Below, in pieces: positions 7,617-14,053 of a stretch of DNA of 23,753 nt. The notes below the pieces were generated by a model, which did not search any database, was not told where the DNA came from, and was given only the letters and a program-made list of their open reading frames with translations. The DNA is from SZUA-252 sp035716005 (GTDB taxonomy: Bacteria > Eisenbacteria > RBG-16-71-46 > SZUA-252). The stretch is taken from NCBI GenBank assembly GCA_035716005.1, contig DASTKG010000141.1, forward strand, positions 1 to 23,753. Direction: 5' to 3'. Both the position numbers and the translations under genes were made by a program. The number at the start of each line of letters is the position of its first letter. Within the stretch, counting starts at the first letter, position 1.

Positions 7617-8483
7617 CTACTTGCCCGCCGCCTTCGCCTTCGCCACGGAATCCGCGGCCGCCTTCTCCTTCGCCATCTTCTCCTTCATGGCTTCGGCCTG
7701 CTTCTTCGATTCGTCGACGCTGGTCGCCGCCGCCGCCTTCGCGGCTTCCATCTTCGCCGCGTCGGCCGCCTTCGCCGCGTTCGCCGCCGCCGCCGCCTCG
7801 TCCTTCTTCGCCAGATACGCGGCGCGCGGCATGATGCGGACCGACTTCAGGGTGGTCCACTCGAGCGGCTTCGACATCTCGCCGCCCATTCCCGCGTTCG
7901 CGCCCACCGGCGTGTTGGCGATCAGGTCGAGGACGTCCATCCCCTCGATGAGATGCCCGAACGCGGTGTAGTGGCCGTCGAGGTGCGACGCCATGCCGTG
8001 CATGATGAAGAATTGCGAGCCGGCCGAGTTCGGCGTCCCGCTGTTCGCCATCGAGAGCACGCCCTTCTCGTGGCGGTGCGTGTTGAACTCGTCCTTGATC
8101 TTGTATCCGGGGTCGCCCGTGCCGAGATCGGCGGCCTTCGGATTCTTGGACTTCGGATCGCCGCCCTGGATCATGAAGCCCTTGATGATCCGGTGGAACC
8201 CGGTGCCGTCGAAGAAGCCCTGGCGCGCGAGCTTCTTGAAGTTCGACACGGTCGCGGGCGCCTCCTTGGGCCAGAACTCGACCACCATGCGGCCCTTCGT
8301 CGTCTCCATCACCGCGACTTCATCGGCCGCGGAGCCGGCCTGGCCGGCCGCGGCTTGGGCGTTGGGGGCTTTCGGCGCGGCCTTCGACGCTCCCGCGGGC
8401 GGATCGGCGGCCTGCGCCGCGCCCGCGAAGATGAATCCCGCCGCCATCATTCCCACCACGCCACGAATCGACATTCGGACCAT
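7617..8483 (-). CDS. exported cyclophilin-type peptidyl-prolyl isomerase with Ala/Lys/Glu tail
   Basis: A 288-aa protein. A signal peptide (about 1-25, cleavage near AQA-A) and an Ala/Pro-rich linker (26-53) precede a cyclophilin domain (about 55-222). Its signatures are FHR (96-98), MIQGGD (104-109), GSQFFI (155-160) and LDGHYTAFG (168-176), which include the catalytic Arg and substrate-binding residues of the family. It should catalyse cis-trans isomerisation of X-Pro bonds in exported proteins in the periplasm. Residues about 225-288 form an unusual low-complexity Ala/Lys/Glu tail, likely one long charged helix. AAGGAGG sits 4 bases before the ATG at 8483, favouring that start over the in-frame ATG three codons later. 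It follows two TPR genes at 34 bases, so it is likely the last gene of that unit. Confidence 0.93.
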   Translation of the reverse strand: MVRMSIRGVVGMMAAGFIFAGAAQAADPPAGASKAAPKAPNAQAAAGQAGSAADEVAVMETTKGRMVVEFWPKEAPATVSNFKKLARQGFFDGTGFHRIIKGFMIQGGDPKSKNPKAADLGTGDPGYKIKDEFNTHRHEKGVLSMANSGTPNSAGSQFFIMHGMASHLDGHYTAFGHLIEGMDVLDLIANTPVGANAGMGGEMSKPLEWTTLKSVRIMPRAAYLAKKDEAAAAANAAKAADAAKMEAAKAAAATSVDESKKQAEAMKEKMAKEKAAADSVAKAKAAGK

Positions 8484-8517
8484 CGAACCTCCTTGCAGTT
8501 GGTTGAATCCTCGAGAA

Positions 8518-9771
8518 TCAGTCGGTCTTTTCCTTCGTCTTCAGGAGCCGCACGATGCGCCGCTGGCGCTCCAGCTCCCGCTGGGCGCTCTCGGTGTAGG
8601 CCGGATCCGCCATGGTCGCCTCGAACACGGGGATCGCCTCCTCGTGGCGGCCCAGTTTGTCGAGCGCCTGGGCCCAGCAGAACTTCAAGCAGGCGTTGGC
8701 GCTATCGCCCGCGAGCCCTTCCTGGATCACCTCGATGGCGCGCTGATAACGCGTGGCGTCGTAGTACGCGTACGCCATATTGCAGTAAACACCTTTGTAG
8801 TTCTGCGGGTCCGCCCGAACCACCGCCCGGAAGAGTTCGACGGCCCGGTCGGTCTTGTTGGTCTTGGCGTAGGCCTGGGCCAGGTAATAGCGGTCGACGG
8901 TCCCCAGGGAATCGGCGAGCGCTTCGTAGTGCTTGATCGACATCGGATAGCGCTCCAGCTTGAAGTTCACCCAGGCGAGCTGCTTCTTGGCCGCGACGTC
9001 GAGCGGCGAGAGCTGGAGCACACGCTGGCAGGCCGTGGCCGCCTCGGCGTAGAGGCCCCCGCGCGACGCGGCGGTGGCGAGCGCGCGCGGAATCTCGGTG
9101 TTGCGAGGATCGAGCTCCTGCGCCTTGTAGAGCGCGGAGATCGCCTCGGCCGTCTTCCCTTCCTGGGAGGCGATCTCGCCGAGCTGCCGATAGACCTGGG
9201 CGTGATCGTCGGCGGAGTTCTTCACGAGACGGAGAGTCTGGCGGCAGACCGACTTCGCCTCGTTGTAATCCCCCGCCTCGGTCAGGGAGTGGGCGAGCGC
9301 GAGCCGGAGCCCCACGTCTTCGGGCGCGAGCGCGACGGCCTGCCGGTAGGCGATCGCGGCCTTGTCGAGCTCGCCGAGCGCGAGATGCGCGTCGCCCAGA
9401 GTCCGGAACGCCGACACCATCTGGGAGGAAACGCGGGTCGCCCGCTCCAGGAGCGGCACGGCGTCGGAGTATTGACCGCGGTGGACCTGCACCTGGCCGA
9501 GCCCCGCCAGCGCGTCCTGGTTGTTCGGCTCGCTCTGGAGGGCGAGGCGGAACTCCCGCTCCGCGTCGTCCAGAAGACCGCGGCGAAGGAGATCGGCGCC
9601 GGCCGCGACGTGCGCGCGCGCCGGCGGCGCGGCGGCGGCGGCCGCGTTCGCGCCGGAATCGGACGCCGGGGCGGCCGACTTCGAGCCGGAACAGCCGGCG
9701 ACGGAAAGGACGAGGATCGTCGCGGTGACGACGGGAACGCTGGCCGAGATTCGCGAGTATCGCCGATGCAT
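8518..9771 (-). CDS. TPR-repeat lipoprotein
   Basis: A 417-aa protein starting MHRRYSRIS with a lipoprotein signal peptide ending in LSVAGC (lipidation Cys27), then an Ala/Ser-rich linker and tandem tetratricopeptide repeats from about 55 to 400. Typical repeat pieces are LLDDAEREFRLAL, NQDALAGLGQV, LGELDKAAIAYRQAV and GRHEEAIPVFEATM. TPR solenoids mediate protein-protein contacts. This one should be anchored to a membrane and act in an envelope complex; its partner is unknown. The open frame continues 26 codons upstream, but the ATG at 9771 has GGGAGG nine bases upstream and begins the signal peptide. It lies 74 bases after another TPR gene and 34 bases before a secreted cyclophilin, suggesting a joint role in protein folding or assembly in the envelope. 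Confidence 0.9.
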   Translation of the reverse strand: MHRRYSRISASVPVVTATILVLSVAGCSGSKSAAPASDSGANAAAAAAPPARAHVAAGADLLRRGLLDDAEREFRLALQSEPNNQDALAGLGQVQVHRGQYSDAVPLLERATRVSSQMVSAFRTLGDAHLALGELDKAAIAYRQAVALAPEDVGLRLALAHSLTEAGDYNEAKSVCRQTLRLVKNSADDHAQVYRQLGEIASQEGKTAEAISALYKAQELDPRNTEIPRALATAASRGGLYAEAATACQRVLQLSPLDVAAKKQLAWVNFKLERYPMSIKHYEALADSLGTVDRYYLAQAYAKTNKTDRAVELFRAVVRADPQNYKGVYCNMAYAYYDATRYQRAIEVIQEGLAGDSANACLKFCWAQALDKLGRHEEAIPVFEATMADPAYTESAQRELERQRRIVRLLKTKEKTD

Positions 9772-9845
9772 CGGTCGAGGCCTCCCTGAGTGGCGCCGCG
9801 GCGCCTCTCGCGCCGGGATGAAATTCGCTTCGCGGGCCGCGGGGA

Positions 9846-10763
9846 TCACGGACCCGTCGGGTTCGCCTTCTTCTGCTGGTCGACGTACTCCTGCAGCACC
9901 TGAATGCTGTTCTTGGCGCTCTCGGCCACGACGGAGAGCGAGTCGATTCCGACCACCCGATGCCAGTAGGTGATGGCCGACTGATAGATGCCGGCGTCGG
10001 CGAAGGCGACCCCGAGATTGTAGATCGCTTCCTGATTCTGCGGGTCGTACTTGAGCGCCTTCCGGTAGAGCGTCGTCGCGTCCGATTGGCGTCCCTGGCT
10101 GTAGTAGGCGTTGCCGAGATTGCAGAGCGCGCGCACGTTCGTCGAATCGATGCCGAGCGCTTTCCGGTACGAGTTCATCGCGTCGTCGAGCGAGCCGGTT
10201 TCCGCCTGGATGAGGCCGATGCTGACCACGGCGTCCGCGATGGGAGGATCGGCCGCGGCGGCCCGCTTGAATTCACCGAGCGCGTCGTCGCGCCGCCCCA
10301 TCGTCATGTAATAGGTGCCCAGGTTGTAGTGAGCGGCGGCGTCGGCGGGATTGATCTTCAGGGCCTTTTGAAACGCGGCCTTGGCCTGCTCGCTCTTCCG
10401 CTGATCCATGTAGACCGCGCCGAGGCTCGTCCACGCGGTCGAGTTGTTCGGGTCGAGCGCGGACATCTTCTTATACGCGGCCTCGGCTTCGGCGTACTTG
10501 TGCGCCGCGCGATACGCGGAGCCGAGCGCCAGCCAGGCGTTGGTCTCCTTCGGCGATTTCTTCGTGAATTCGAGCGCCTCGTCGATCGTCATCGCCTTCG
10601 GCGCCTTCCGCGCGACGGGCTGCATCGTGGGGGCGCCCTTGGCGTCGGGCGCCGATCCCGCCGGGGGCGCCTGGGCCGCGGCCGGAGCGGCGGAGATGGC
10701 GAGGAGAAAGCTCGCGAGAACCATTCGATGGGCTACTAAGTTGGCATGGATCTTCAAGTTCAT
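9846..10763 (-). CDS. exported TPR-repeat protein
   Basis: A 305-aa protein with a signal peptide (MNLKIHANL... cleavage near AAAQ-A, about residue 31) and an Ala/Pro-rich linker. At least six tetratricopeptide repeats follow between about 72 and 285 (for example AWLALGSAYRAAHKYAEAEA, AAHYNLGTYYMTMGRRDDAL and AIYNLGVAFADAGIYQSAI). No lipobox is visible, so it is probably soluble in the periplasm. The ATG at 10763 is preceded by GGGGGA at a normal distance and gives a clean signal peptide; a longer frame from 10802 does not. A promoter candidate (10787-10815) would start transcription about 17 bases before this ATG, making this the first gene of the TPR-TPR-cyclophilin unit. Specific function unknown. 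Confidence 0.9.
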   Translation of the reverse strand: MNLKIHANLVAHRMVLASFLLAISAAPAAAQAPPAGSAPDAKGAPTMQPVARKAPKAMTIDEALEFTKKSPKETNAWLALGSAYRAAHKYAEAEAAYKKMSALDPNNSTAWTSLGAVYMDQRKSEQAKAAFQKALKINPADAAAHYNLGTYYMTMGRRDDALGEFKRAAAADPPIADAVVSIGLIQAETGSLDDAMNSYRKALGIDSTNVRALCNLGNAYYSQGRQSDATTLYRKALKYDPQNQEAIYNLGVAFADAGIYQSAITYWHRVVGIDSLSVVAESAKNSIQVLQEYVDQQKKANPTGP

Positions 10764-10786
10764 CAGGTTTCCCCCGGTTGGTCGAT

Positions 10787-10815
10787 ACGCTATCCAGTCC
10801 ATACCCCGAAGTCAA
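10787..10815 (-). promoter_or_regulatory. sigma-70-like promoter for the TPR/cyclophilin unit
   Basis: Minus strand TTGACT (10810-10815), a 17-base spacer, then TAGCGT (10787-10792). The -35 matches consensus at 5 of 6; the -10 keeps only the conserved T, A and final T. The predicted start near 10780 leaves a short leader containing the Shine-Dalgarno of the 10763 gene. Confidence 0.5.
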
Positions 10816-10939
10816 CGGGCTTCTCCGTTGCGCCCCAAGGGATTGGGGGCCGGAAGGGCCCTCCGCCGGGGAAGGAGCGACGCGACGCGACCGCGCGCGA
10901 TCGGGAGGGGTGTCGGGCGCGGATCGGGGTGAAATGAAT

Positions 10940-10974
10940 CGAGGGGGCCCGGAGAATCTCCTCGGGCCCCCTCG
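10940..10974 (-). terminator. intrinsic terminator after the histone-like gene
   Basis: A perfect 11-bp stem (10941-10951 with 10963-10973), plus a closing C-G pair (10940 with 10974), begins about 24 bases after the stop of the basic repeat protein. It is followed on the minus strand by ATTCATTTC. The T-tract is interrupted, so efficiency is uncertain. Confidence 0.6.
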
Positions 10975-10997
10975 GGTGTTCTCGGTCCTGCCACTAC

Positions 10998-11312
10998 CTA
11001 CATCGGCTGCATCTCGGATTCGAGGACCTTCTTCAAGATCGCCTTCTTGACGGCCCTTCTCACCAAGGCGCGCTTGACGGCCTTGCGGCGCACGGCCTTC
11101 TTGACCGCCTTGCGGCGCACGGCCTTACGCACGGCCTTGCGGCGCACGGCCTTGCGCGCGGCCTTCCGACGCACGGCCTTGCGCGCCACCTTCCGCCGCG
11201 CGGCCTTCCGCACGGCCTTGCGGCGTACGGCCTTGCGCGCGACCTTCCGACGGGCGGCCTTGCGCGCGACCTTCCTACGCACTGCCTTCTTCGCTCTCTT
11301 CCGCGTCGCCAT
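10998..11312 (-). CDS. histone H1-like Lys/Arg-rich nonapeptide-repeat protein
   Basis: A 104-aa, extremely basic protein: 27 Arg and 24 Lys by hand count (49%), with nearly all the rest Ala and Val. From residue 16 to 96 it consists of nine tandem 9-residue units of the type [AV]RKA[AV]RRK[AV]; the last two are degenerate. The tail is short and acidic (LESEMQPM). It resembles the C-terminal arms of histone H1 and bacterial H1-like or AlgP-like proteins. By analogy it should bind and condense DNA or RNA; this is inference from composition. AAGGAGG ten bases before the ATG at 11312 supports real translation. The opposite strand is also open over the same stretch, but it has no start signal and encodes only a shadow of the repeat. 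A terminator follows, so it is the last gene of its own transcript. Confidence 0.85.
   Translation of the reverse strand: MATRKRAKKAVRRKVARKAARRKVARKAVRRKAVRKAARRKVARKAVRRKAARKAVRRKAVRKAVRRKAVKKAVRRKAVKRALVRRAVKKAILKKVLESEMQPM
11025..11267 (-). repeat. 27-bp tandem repeat array inside the histone-like gene
   Basis: Nine consecutive 27-bp units encode the nonapeptide repeats. Units differ mostly by Ala/Val (GCC/GTG-type) and synonymous changes, and there is an internal sub-rhythm because each unit contains two basic clusters. The array can expand or contract by slippage without shifting frame. Confidence 0.85.
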
Positions 11313-11352
11313 ATTCTAATTTCCTCCTTGAACTAGAGAATGTGGTGCTGCT

Positions 11353-11520
11353 CTAGATCCGTTTGGCCCACCCGCCAGCACCATTCGCGATTACGCGGGC
11401 CGGGGAGAACATCTCGAACTGGAAGCCCCGGGGGACTCCCTCGGGCCAGTTCCGTGCCACGATCGTCGCGGGATGGAAATAAGGCTGCAATTCGTTTGGA
11501 TACAATATGATGCGGATCAA
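11353..11520 (-). CDS. possible small protein of 55 aa (TTG start), unknown
   Basis: On the minus strand an open frame runs from a TTG at 11520 to a TAG at 11353-11355. It would encode 55 aa beginning (M)IRIILYPNELQPYFHP and ending GAGGWAKRI. The composition is protein-like, with Trp, Phe, Tyr, Asn and Gln, and about three quarters of third positions are G or C by hand count. Against it: no Shine-Dalgarno is visible, the start is TTG, and a strong hairpin lies inside it. The frame stays open about 20 codons further upstream without an ATG or GTG, so it could be the relic of a longer gene. It ends 40 bases before the histone-like ATG. Confidence 0.3.
   Translation of the reverse strand: MIRIILYPNELQPYFHPATIVARNWPEGVPRGFQFEMFSPARVIANGAGGWAKRI
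11416..11452. other. stable hairpin upstream of the histone-like gene
   Basis: A 7-bp outer stem (GAACTGG 11416-11422 with CCAGTTC 11446-11452) and an 8-bp inner stem (11427-11434 with 11438-11445, one G-T pair) are separated by a four-base bulge on one side, with a three-base loop. No T-run follows on either strand, so it is not an obvious terminator. It could be a leader structure or sit inside a small coding frame. Confidence 0.45.
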
Positions 11521-11626
11521 GAATCGGGACGGCCGGCGGGATGGGTCATGCCTGGAGAAGGCTGCAAGTACCTCTTTTTGTTATACCTAACCGCTTCGAC
11601 CGGCGAAAGTCGCTGAAATATATGGA

Positions 11627-11653
11627 GTTATAGCCCGAGAGACTGGCTGTCCA
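11627..11653 (-). promoter_or_regulatory. possible promoter for the histone-like gene
   Basis: Minus strand TGGACA (11648-11653), a 15-base spacer, then TATAAC (11627-11632). Both hexamers match consensus at 5 of 6, but the spacer is short. It would produce a leader of about 300 bases before the ATG at 11312. Confidence 0.3.
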
Positions 11654-11685
11654 CTTTCTTGGGGTGTCAATTTAATGGACGCTCC

Positions 11686-12111
11686 TCAGAGCATGGTCCG
11701 TCGCCGCATCGCGTCGAGGCTCCACGGCCCCGCCCCGGCGGCCGAAACGTAGAGCCAGACGAACGAGTAGAGCGCGGCGGGGACGCCGCCGTTCAGGACC
11801 GGCCAGAAGCCCTTCGGCGCGTGGAATTGGAAATAGGCCACGGCCATCTCGCCGGCCAGGAGGAACGCGACGGGACGCGTGAAGAGCCCGACGAGCAGAA
11901 GTCCGCCGCCGAATACCTCGAGCACCGCTCCGATCCAGATCTGCGACATCACCGTCGCGGTGCTACCGTCGGGAGGCATTCCGGCGGGAAAGGCAAAGAG
12001 CTTCATGCTGCCCGCCTGCATGAACAGGAAGGCCGCCACGATCCGGAGGACGCTCAGGAGACGAGGTCCCAGGGCCGCCCACTTCCCCGTCGGTGACGAT
12101 CGAGTCGTCAT
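11686..12111 (-). CDS. DoxX-family membrane protein
   Basis: A 141-aa protein with four predicted membrane helices (about 17-37, 54-75, 79-97 and 112-130) and the DoxX layout: the first helix carries FLFMQAGSMKLF, then IGAVLEVFGGGLLLVGLFTR and PVAFLLAGEMAVAYFQFHAP. DoxX proteins are small inner-membrane proteins often found beside sigma factor or oxidative stress genes; their chemistry is poorly defined. The ATG at 12111 has GGAGGAGG upstream and overlaps the sigma-factor stop as ATGA (12108-12111), so translation is likely coupled. A longer frame from 12153 is less likely. It is the last gene of the YCII-sigma-DoxX unit and a probable target of that sigma factor. Confidence 0.92.
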   Translation of the reverse strand: MTTRSSPTGKWAALGPRLLSVLRIVAAFLFMQAGSMKLFAFPAGMPPDGSTATVMSQIWIGAVLEVFGGGLLLVGLFTRPVAFLLAGEMAVAYFQFHAPKGFWPVLNGGVPAALYSFVWLYVSAAGAGPWSLDAMRRRTML

Positions 12112-13415
12112 GGTTCCTCCTCCGTGAAAGGCTCCCCCTCCGTTCGCCGGCACTCCGCCGCGCGCGCGATGAGGAGCGTCTGTTCCCGCGCGTTTCGCGT
12201 GAGCGACGCCGCGAGTTCGAAGGCCGCGCGCGCCTCGTCTCGGCGGCCGAGCCTGAACAGCAGATCGCCGCGCACGCTCGGCAGGAGGTGATAGGAGCGA
12301 AGCGACGGCTCCGAGGAGAGCGCGTCGACCAGCTCGAGCCCCGCCGCGGCGCCGAACGCCATCGAGACGGCGACGGCCCGGTTCAATTCCACGACGGGCG
12401 ACGGCGCGACGGCCATGAGCGCCTCGTAGAGCGCCACGATTCGCGGCCAGTCGGTTTCACTCGGCTCGCGCGCGCGGGCGTGGCAGGCGGCGATGGCGGC
12501 CTGGAGCGCGTAGGGACCCGGCGCGCCGCCCAGCGCCTCCGCCCGCTCCAGAGCCGCGAGGCCCCGATCGATGAGAAGCCGGTCCCATCGCGCGCGATCC
12601 TGATCGAGGAGAAGGACCGGTTCGCCCGACGCTCCCGTGCGCGCGGCGAACCGAGACGCCTGAATCTCCATGAGGGCGACGAGGCCGTGAACCTCCGGCT
12701 CCGCGGGCGCGAGCCCGGCCAGGACCCGCCCGAGGCGAAGCGCGTCCTCGCAGAGGCCGGGACGCATCCAGTCGTCCCCCGCGGTGGCCGCGTAGCCCTC
12801 GTTGAAGACGAGATAGATCACCTCGAGCACCGACGCGAGACGGGCGGCCCGCTCGGCGCCTCGCGGGACTTCGAAGGGAATGCGCGCCTCCGCGAGAGTC
12901 CGCTTGGCCCGCACGACCCGCTGGGCCACGGTCGCCTCCGGAACGAGGAACGCCCGCGCGATCTCCGATGTCGTGAGCCCGCCGAGCAGTCGAAGCGTGA
13001 GGGCCACGCGGCCCTCGGTCGGCAGAACGGGGTGGCACGCGATGAAGACGAGGCGCAGGAGATCGTCGCCGAGATCGTCGTCCATCGCGGCGTCGAGCCT
13101 GGCCTCCAGCTCCGCCGCGGACGCCCCCTGCCACGCGTCGAGCTCGCGGCCGAGTTCCTCGTGCTTCCGCTCGACCCGCTTTCGCCGGCGCAGGTGATCG
13201 ATGGCGCGGCGCTTCGCCGTGGTCATGAGCCAGGCACCCGGCTTCTCCGGAATGCCCGACTCGGGCCAATTCTCGAGCGCGGCGAGGAGCGCGTCCTGCG
13301 CCAGTTCCTCGGCCAGGCCGACGTCGCGGACGATCCTCGTCAAACCGGCGATGAGCCGCGCCGACTCGATCCGCCAGACCGCTTCGATCGCACGATGGAT
13401 GTCGGGGGCCGCCAT
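12108..13415 (-). CDS. ECF42-group RNA polymerase sigma factor with long C-terminal extension
   Basis: A 435-aa protein. Residues about 6-75 are sigma region 2 (LAEELAQDALLAALENWPESGIPEKPGAWLMTTAKRRAIDHLRRR region). Residues about 110-170 are region 4 (LTLRLLGGLTTSEIARAFLV followed by TVAQRVVRAKRTL). The remaining ~260 residues are the large C-terminal extension (DUF6596/TPR-like: VIYLVFNEGYAAT, then WPRIVALYEALMAVAPSPVVELNRAVAVSM) that defines the ECF42 group. No anti-sigma factor is nearby, as is usual for this group, in which the extension itself is thought to control activity. It lies between a YCII/DGPF gene (70-base gap) and doxX (4-base overlap). A TGTCGA-N17-CGTC element precedes the unit, consistent with autoregulation. 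Classification is firm; the inducing signal is unknown. Confidence 0.95.
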   Translation of the reverse strand: MAAPDIHRAIEAVWRIESARLIAGLTRIVRDVGLAEELAQDALLAALENWPESGIPEKPGAWLMTTAKRRAIDHLRRRKRVERKHEELGRELDAWQGASAAELEARLDAAMDDDLGDDLLRLVFIACHPVLPTEGRVALTLRLLGGLTTSEIARAFLVPEATVAQRVVRAKRTLAEARIPFEVPRGAERAARLASVLEVIYLVFNEGYAATAGDDWMRPGLCEDALRLGRVLAGLAPAEPEVHGLVALMEIQASRFAARTGASGEPVLLLDQDRARWDRLLIDRGLAALERAEALGGAPGPYALQAAIAACHARAREPSETDWPRIVALYEALMAVAPSPVVELNRAVAVSMAFGAAAGLELVDALSSEPSLRSYHLLPSVRGDLLFRLGRRDEARAAFELAASLTRNAREQTLLIARAAECRRTEGEPFTEEEP

Positions 13416-13485
13416 GGTCCCCGATCAGACCACCGACGCCCTCCGCGACGCAAGCCCGAGCCGCGGCGCTCCGCCCGGCTCGCCC

Positions 13486-13908
13486 CTACCGGCCCGCTCC
13501 GCCCTTCGCCTGCATCTCCGAGAATCCCTTCGCCGCGTCCTGCACGTCGGCTGGGAAATCGGCCATCTCCTGAACCTGGCGGATCTCGATGATCTCGTTC
13601 TCGGAGCCCGGGCAGCGCTTCGCCCACTCGATCGCCTCGTCCCTCGACTTCACCTGGATCATCCAGTAGCCGCCCAGCACTTCCTTCGCCTCGGCGAAGG
13701 GCCCGTCGGTCACCGTCGGCTTCCCGCCGGCGAACGAGACGCGCGCTCCCATCGAAGGGGGGTGAAGGCCGTCCAACGTCAGGAGAACCCCCGCCTTCTG
13801 CAGCGACTCGTTGTACTTCATCATGGCCGCCACGGCCTTGGCGTCCGGCACCGTCCCCGGTGCCGCCGATTCGTACCCCTTCGGAATCATCAACATCATG
13901 AATCGCAT
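13486..13908 (-). CDS. YCII-related DGPF-domain protein
   Basis: A 140-aa protein with the hallmarks of DGPF-type YCII proteins: a beta start MRFMMLMIPK, a central G-rich strand region, the motif TDGPFAEAKEVLGGYWMIQV (DGPF at 68-71), then DEAIEWAKRCP and the C-terminal strand EIIEIRQV. The family adopts a ferredoxin-like fold; no catalytic role is established for DGPF members. They are the best-known genomic partners and targets of ECF42 sigma factors. The start at 13908 has GGAAAGGA at a normal distance. It is the first gene of the unit and lies about 76 bases downstream of the predicted ECF42-type start site. Confidence 0.93.
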   Translation of the reverse strand: MRFMMLMIPKGYESAAPGTVPDAKAVAAMMKYNESLQKAGVLLTLDGLHPPSMGARVSFAGGKPTVTDGPFAEAKEVLGGYWMIQVKSRDEAIEWAKRCPGSENEIIEIRQVQEMADFPADVQDAAKGFSEMQAKGGAGR

Positions 13909-13990
13909 GGTTCTGTCCTTTCCTCGTCCAGGGTTCGGCGCTGGGCGGCTCGGGCGAATTCGACCGGCCGGCCCCCTCGCTCAACTGTAC

Positions 13991-14017
13991 GACGAACGAG
14001 ACGCCCGGAAATCGACA
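13991..14017 (-). promoter_or_regulatory. predicted ECF42-type promoter (TGTCGA-N17-CGTC)
   Basis: Minus strand TGTCGA (14012-14017), 17 bases, then CGTC (13991-13994), upstream of the YCII-sigma-doxX unit. From memory of the literature, ECF42 regulons are marked by a TGTCGA -35 and a CGA/CGTC-like -10. The fit in motif, spacing and position is good. The transcript would start near 13985. Confidence 0.65.
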
Positions 14018-14053
14018 AGCCGTGAAATCTTTTTCGCGAAGTCGCCCCCGACT

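Larger units (their letters stand above)
11313..11685. other. 373-base lower-GC region between the doxX and histone-like genes
   Basis: No recognised gene lies here. The stretch from about 11470 to 11680 is visibly richer in A/T than the rest of the window. It holds a CTAGAG/CTCTAG inverted repeat (11333-11338 with 11351-11356), a stable hairpin (11416-11452), two copies of AAGGCTGCAA 77 bases apart (11481-11490 and 11558-11567), two GTTATA hexamers (11580-11585 and 11627-11632), and a possible 55-codon reading frame on the minus strand. It probably contains the promoter and leader of the histone-like gene. No tRNA or named structured RNA was recognised. Confidence 0.6.

Noticed and set aside
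11047..11319. Plus-strand 90-codon Thr/Ala/Leu/Arg repeat frame opposite the histone-like gene
   Set aside because: There is no start signal on that strand. The minus-strand frame has a strong AAGGAGG and a following terminator, and its composition fits a known type of protein.
11313..11685. tRNA, 6S or SRP RNA
   Set aside because: No T-arm GGTTCGAATCC-like signature, cloverleaf, or SRP/6S hallmark was found; the hairpins present do not assemble into a known RNA.
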